Origin: an uncultured Clostridia bacterium
GTDB taxonomy: Bacteria > Bacillota_A > Clostridia > Oscillospirales > Oscillospiraceae
Assembly: GCA_947307375.1 (NCBI GenBank)
Contig: CAMZIX010000065.1
Span: 1 to 7,435 of the forward strand
DNA: 7,435 nucleotides
Direction: 5' to 3'
Under the pieces are notes generated by a model that searched no databases, was not told where the DNA came from, and saw nothing but the letters and a program-made list of their open reading frames with translations. Every line of letters starts with the position of its first letter. Positions within the stretch are counted from its first letter, which is position 1. Below, in pieces: positions 6,390 through 7,435 of the stretch. The position numbers and the translations under genes are program-made.

Positions 6390-6729
6390 CGTCGTCCTCG
6401 AAGGCCTCGGGGAACATGAAGCGGGCGTAGCGCAGCAGGCTCTCCCGCTGTTCCGGCGTCATTTTCCGGCCGGCGCGCGCGATCAGGCGGATATCGGGGT
6501 CGTCGCCCTCGGCCGCCTGCGGGCGGTCGCGCCCCAGCAGATAGTCCAGGTCCACCTCGTAATGCGCGGCGATCGCCGTCAGCAGCTCATATTTCGGTTC
6601 GCGCTCGCCGCTTTCGTACATGCTCACCGCGCTGCGCGACAGCCCCAGGAGCTTTGCCAGCTCCGGCTGGGTCTCGCCGCGCGCCTTCCGCAGCTTGCGC
6701 AGCCGCGGTCCAAAGGATCCTTCTCCCAT
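6382..6729 (-). CDS. XRE-family repressor (ImmR/CI-like)
   Basis: 115 residues. The start at 6729 (MGEGSFGPRL) is chosen because AAGGAGG (6738-6744) lies eight bases upstream; an in-frame ATG at 6753 lies upstream of that site. Residues 8-67 form a classical helix-turn-helix of the SinR/Xre type: LRKLRKARGETQPELAKLLG, then SRSAVSMYESGEREP, then HYEVDLDYLLGRD, with the recognition helix about 31-39. The C-terminal part has KMTPEQRESLLRYARFMFPEAF (89-110), a tail often found in repressors paired with ImmA. It likely represses the divergent cro-like promoter and its own promoter through the palindromes between them. It is co-transcribed and translationally coupled with the ImmA-like gene, which is the expected antirepressor partner. 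The direct target sites are inferred. Confidence 0.92.
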   Translation of the reverse strand: MGEGSFGPRLRKLRKARGETQPELAKLLGLSRSAVSMYESGEREPKYELLTAIAAHYEVDLDYLLGRDRPQAAEGDDPDIRLIARAGRKMTPEQRESLLRYARFMFPEAFEDDDA

Positions 6730-6753
6730 CGCAGTCGCCTCCTTGTCAAGCAT

Positions 6754-6782
6754 AGAATATCACGTTTCGTGAAGAAATGCAA
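6754..6782 (-). promoter_or_regulatory. Promoter of the repressor / ImmA-like operon
   Basis: On the minus strand TTGCAT (6777-6782), a 17-base spacer and TATTCT (6754-6759), about 25 bases before the repressor start. The spacer contains the perfect palindrome at 6760-6772, so a protein bound there would block this promoter, consistent with autoregulation. Confidence 0.6.
6760..6772. promoter_or_regulatory. Operator-like palindrome 1
   Basis: TCACGTTTCGTGA: perfect 5-base arms around TTT, placed between -35 and -10 of the repressor promoter. The core CACGTTTCGTG (6761-6771) differs from site 4 (7078-7088) at one base in eleven. Confidence 0.6.
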
Positions 6783-6800
6783 GAGGGAAAGCAAAATAAG

Positions 6801-6829
6801 TTGACAATTCGTGTCAGAAGAGCTATACT
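6801..6829 (+). promoter_or_regulatory. Strong promoter of the cro-like operon
   Basis: TTGACA (6801-6806), a 17-base spacer and TATACT (6824-6829), close to the sigma-A consensus and the best promoter in the window. Transcription would start near 6836, about 40 bases before the cro-like ATG. Operator-like site 2 covers its -35. Confidence 0.88.
6802..6816. promoter_or_regulatory. Operator-like palindrome 2 over the -35 of the cro-like promoter
   Basis: TGACAATTCGTGTCA: 5-base arms TGACA and TGTCA around ATTCG. The core GACAATTCGTG (6803-6813) matches site 1 at eight of eleven positions, mainly through the TTCGTG half. Binding here would hide the TTGACA box. Confidence 0.5.
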
Positions 6830-6840
6830 GTACGCAGAAG

Positions 6841-6855
6841 GCCACAGAACGTGGC
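6841..6855. promoter_or_regulatory. Operator-like palindrome 3 in the cro-like leader
   Basis: GCCACAGAACGTGGC: perfect 5-base arms around AGAAC, just after the expected transcription start. Its core CACAGAACGTG (6843-6853) matches the reverse complement of site 1 at nine of eleven bases. The spacing from site 2 (40 bases) is close to that between sites 1 and 2 (42 bases). It could instead be a short mRNA hairpin ahead of the ribosome site. Confidence 0.45.
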
Positions 6856-6874
6856 GCACGAAGGAGGAAGCGGC

Positions 6875-7102
6875 ATGGATAAGAAGAAGGTCGCCGGACG
6901 GCTGCTCCGGCTGCGCGGGGCGCGCTCGCAGGAGGAGGTCGCCGCCGCGCTGGGGATCCGCCAGTCCACGCTGGCCATGTACGAGCGCGGCTCGCGCATG
7001 CCCCGGGACGAGAACAAGCTGGCGCTGGCCCGCTACTACGGCTGCAGCGTCGAGGCTCTTTTTTTCGACGAGAACGACACGATTCGTGGCGAAACATGCT
7101 GA
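6875..7102 (+). CDS. Cro-like small XRE-family DNA-binding protein
   Basis: 75 residues. The start at 6875 (MDKKKVAGRL) follows AAGGAGG (6861-6867) by seven bases; the in-frame ATG at 6851 is upstream of that site and inside palindrome 3. Nearly the whole protein is a helix-turn-helix: RLLRLRGARSQEEVAAALG, then RQSTLAMYERGSRMP with the recognition helix about 29-37, then LALARYYGCSVEALFF. There is no further domain, as in phage Cro proteins. It is first in a plus-strand operon driven by the strong promoter at 6801-6829 and faces the repressor, so the pair likely forms a lysogeny-type switch. Its stop overlaps the next ATG by seven bases. Its last codons contain operator-like site 4. Confidence 0.88.
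   Translation: MDKKKVAGRLLRLRGARSQEEVAAALGIRQSTLAMYERGSRMPRDENKLALARYYGCSVEALFFDENDTIRGETC
7078..7088. promoter_or_regulatory. Operator-like palindrome 4 at the end of the cro-like gene
   Basis: CACGATTCGTG: perfect 5-base arms around one central base. It is identical to site 1 at ten of eleven positions although it lies inside codons (residues 68-72) about 310 bases away. It could be a distal operator for looping or a roadblock. Chance through coding constraint is possible. Confidence 0.4.
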
Positions 7103-7257
7103 TCTGCGACAACTGCGGCTATCCGATCGGCGAGGGCGAGCGCTGGTACGAGCTGCCGGACGGGCTGAAGATCTGCGCGGACAGCGACTGCCTGACTGAC
7201 TGGGCGAGCCCTTATCTGCGGCGGCGGCCGATGGATCGAGACTGGGAGGAATCATAA
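7096..7257 (+). CDS. Small four-cysteine (zinc-finger-like) protein
   Basis: 53 residues, MLICDNCGYPIGEGERWYEL to DRDWEES. The ATG at 7096 overlaps the cro-like stop (ATGCTGA), so translation is probably coupled; there is no separate strong ribosome site. Cysteines at 4, 7, 27 and 32 (C-x2-C-x19-C-x4-C) suggest a single zinc-binding knuckle or treble-clef-like fold. Between the pairs are GEGERWYELPDGLKICADSD, with residues typical of a short beta-hairpin. No known family is claimed. Its place between a Cro-like protein and a sigma-like regulator suggests an early-phage or ICE protein that binds nucleic acid or protein; this is inference from context. Its 3' end carries the ribosome site of the next gene. 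Confidence 0.75.
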   Translation: MLICDNCGYPIGEGERWYELPDGLKICADSDCLTDWASPYLRRRPMDRDWEES

Positions 7258-7258
7258 G

Positions 7259-7435
7259 ATGAAAAACACAAAAGCAAGAAGAAGCATGGGGCACGGCGCC
7301 GCTTCGCAGCGCCTGGAGCGTCTGGCGCGGACGGACGCGGGGGCTTTCCTGGCGCTGCTGGACGGGCTCGCGGACGAGCGGCTGCGCCTGCTCCTGCTGC
7401 TGCGCCACGGCTTCGGTCTGAGCTGGCCGGCGATC
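7259..7435 (+). CDS. Probable phage-type sigma-region-4-like regulator, N-terminal part only
   Basis: 59 codons to the right edge, no stop seen. The ATG at 7259 lies one base after the previous stop and eight bases past GGGAGGA (7244-7250). After a basic start (MKNTKARRSMGHG) the sequence is helical and ends in LADERLRLLLLLRHGFGLSWPAI (37-59). The pattern L-x-(D/E)-x-x-x-R-x-L-L-x-x-R-x-x-x-G-x-S-W-x-x-I is that of small phage and ICE transcription regulators with a sigma-70 region-4-like helix-turn-helix (DUF1492 / ArpU / RinA type). The recognition helix itself is beyond the window. Such proteins drive late or structural gene transcription. A different helical protein is possible. Confidence 0.6.
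   Translation, partial: MKNTKARRSMGHGAASQRLERLARTDAGAFLALLDGLADERLRLLLLLRHGFGLSWPAI

Noticed and set aside
4413..6419. 668-codon open frame on the plus strand
   Set aside because: It runs antisense to the CD1247-type gene, efp and the ImmA-like gene, which have clear family motifs and ribosome sites. It is a GC-rich shadow.
6742..6750. CTTGTCAAG palindrome next to the repressor ribosome site, also TTGACA on the minus strand
   Set aside because: It does not match the CACGWTTCGTG pattern, and as a -35 box it would start transcription inside the repressor gene with no fitting -10.

Overview
The window looks chromosomal and most likely comes from a high-GC member of the Clostridia (Firmicutes). 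The support is strong AGGAGG-type ribosome binding sites, sigma-A-type promoters with 17-base spacers, an EF-P of the Firmicutes K32 type, a CD1247-type protein next to efp, and a BspA-like leucine-rich-repeat lipoprotein. No tRNA, rRNA, CRISPR array, IS element or integrase was seen. Long open frames opposite the real genes are side effects of the GC-rich codon use.

Left part (1-2400, all minus strand). Reading in the direction of transcription, a gene for an uncharacterised 225-residue protein comes first. It has its own strong promoter and may be a distant ferredoxin-dependent bilin reductase-like protein. It is followed by a seven-helix membrane protein and then a flavin reductase-like split-barrel protein cut off by the left edge. 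The three may form one transcription unit, possibly with a second weak promoter before the membrane protein.

Middle (2353-4626, minus strand). A self-contained unit has a clear promoter, a 696-residue lipoprotein made of about 22 leucine-rich repeats, and a perfect 18-bp symmetric terminator. Its 3' half is a precise 69-bp repeat ladder.

Housekeeping unit (4592-5790, minus strand). A promoter drives efp (elongation factor P), then a CD1247-type protein with an acidic linker and a zinc ribbon, then a terminator.

Right part (5751-7435). This is a lysogeny-type or ICE-type switch. A minus-strand XRE repressor overlaps an ImmA/IrrE-like gene by 8 bases. Facing away from it are a plus-strand Cro-like XRE protein, a small four-cysteine protein and the start of a probable sigma-region-4-like phage regulator. 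The divergent promoters carry several related operator-like palindromes (consensus CACGWTTCGTG), with one more copy at the end of the cro-like gene. Two points stand out. The ImmA-like protein has EExxH where the family has HExxH. Its last dozen codons are the efp promoter itself, so the element joins the housekeeping unit with no gap.
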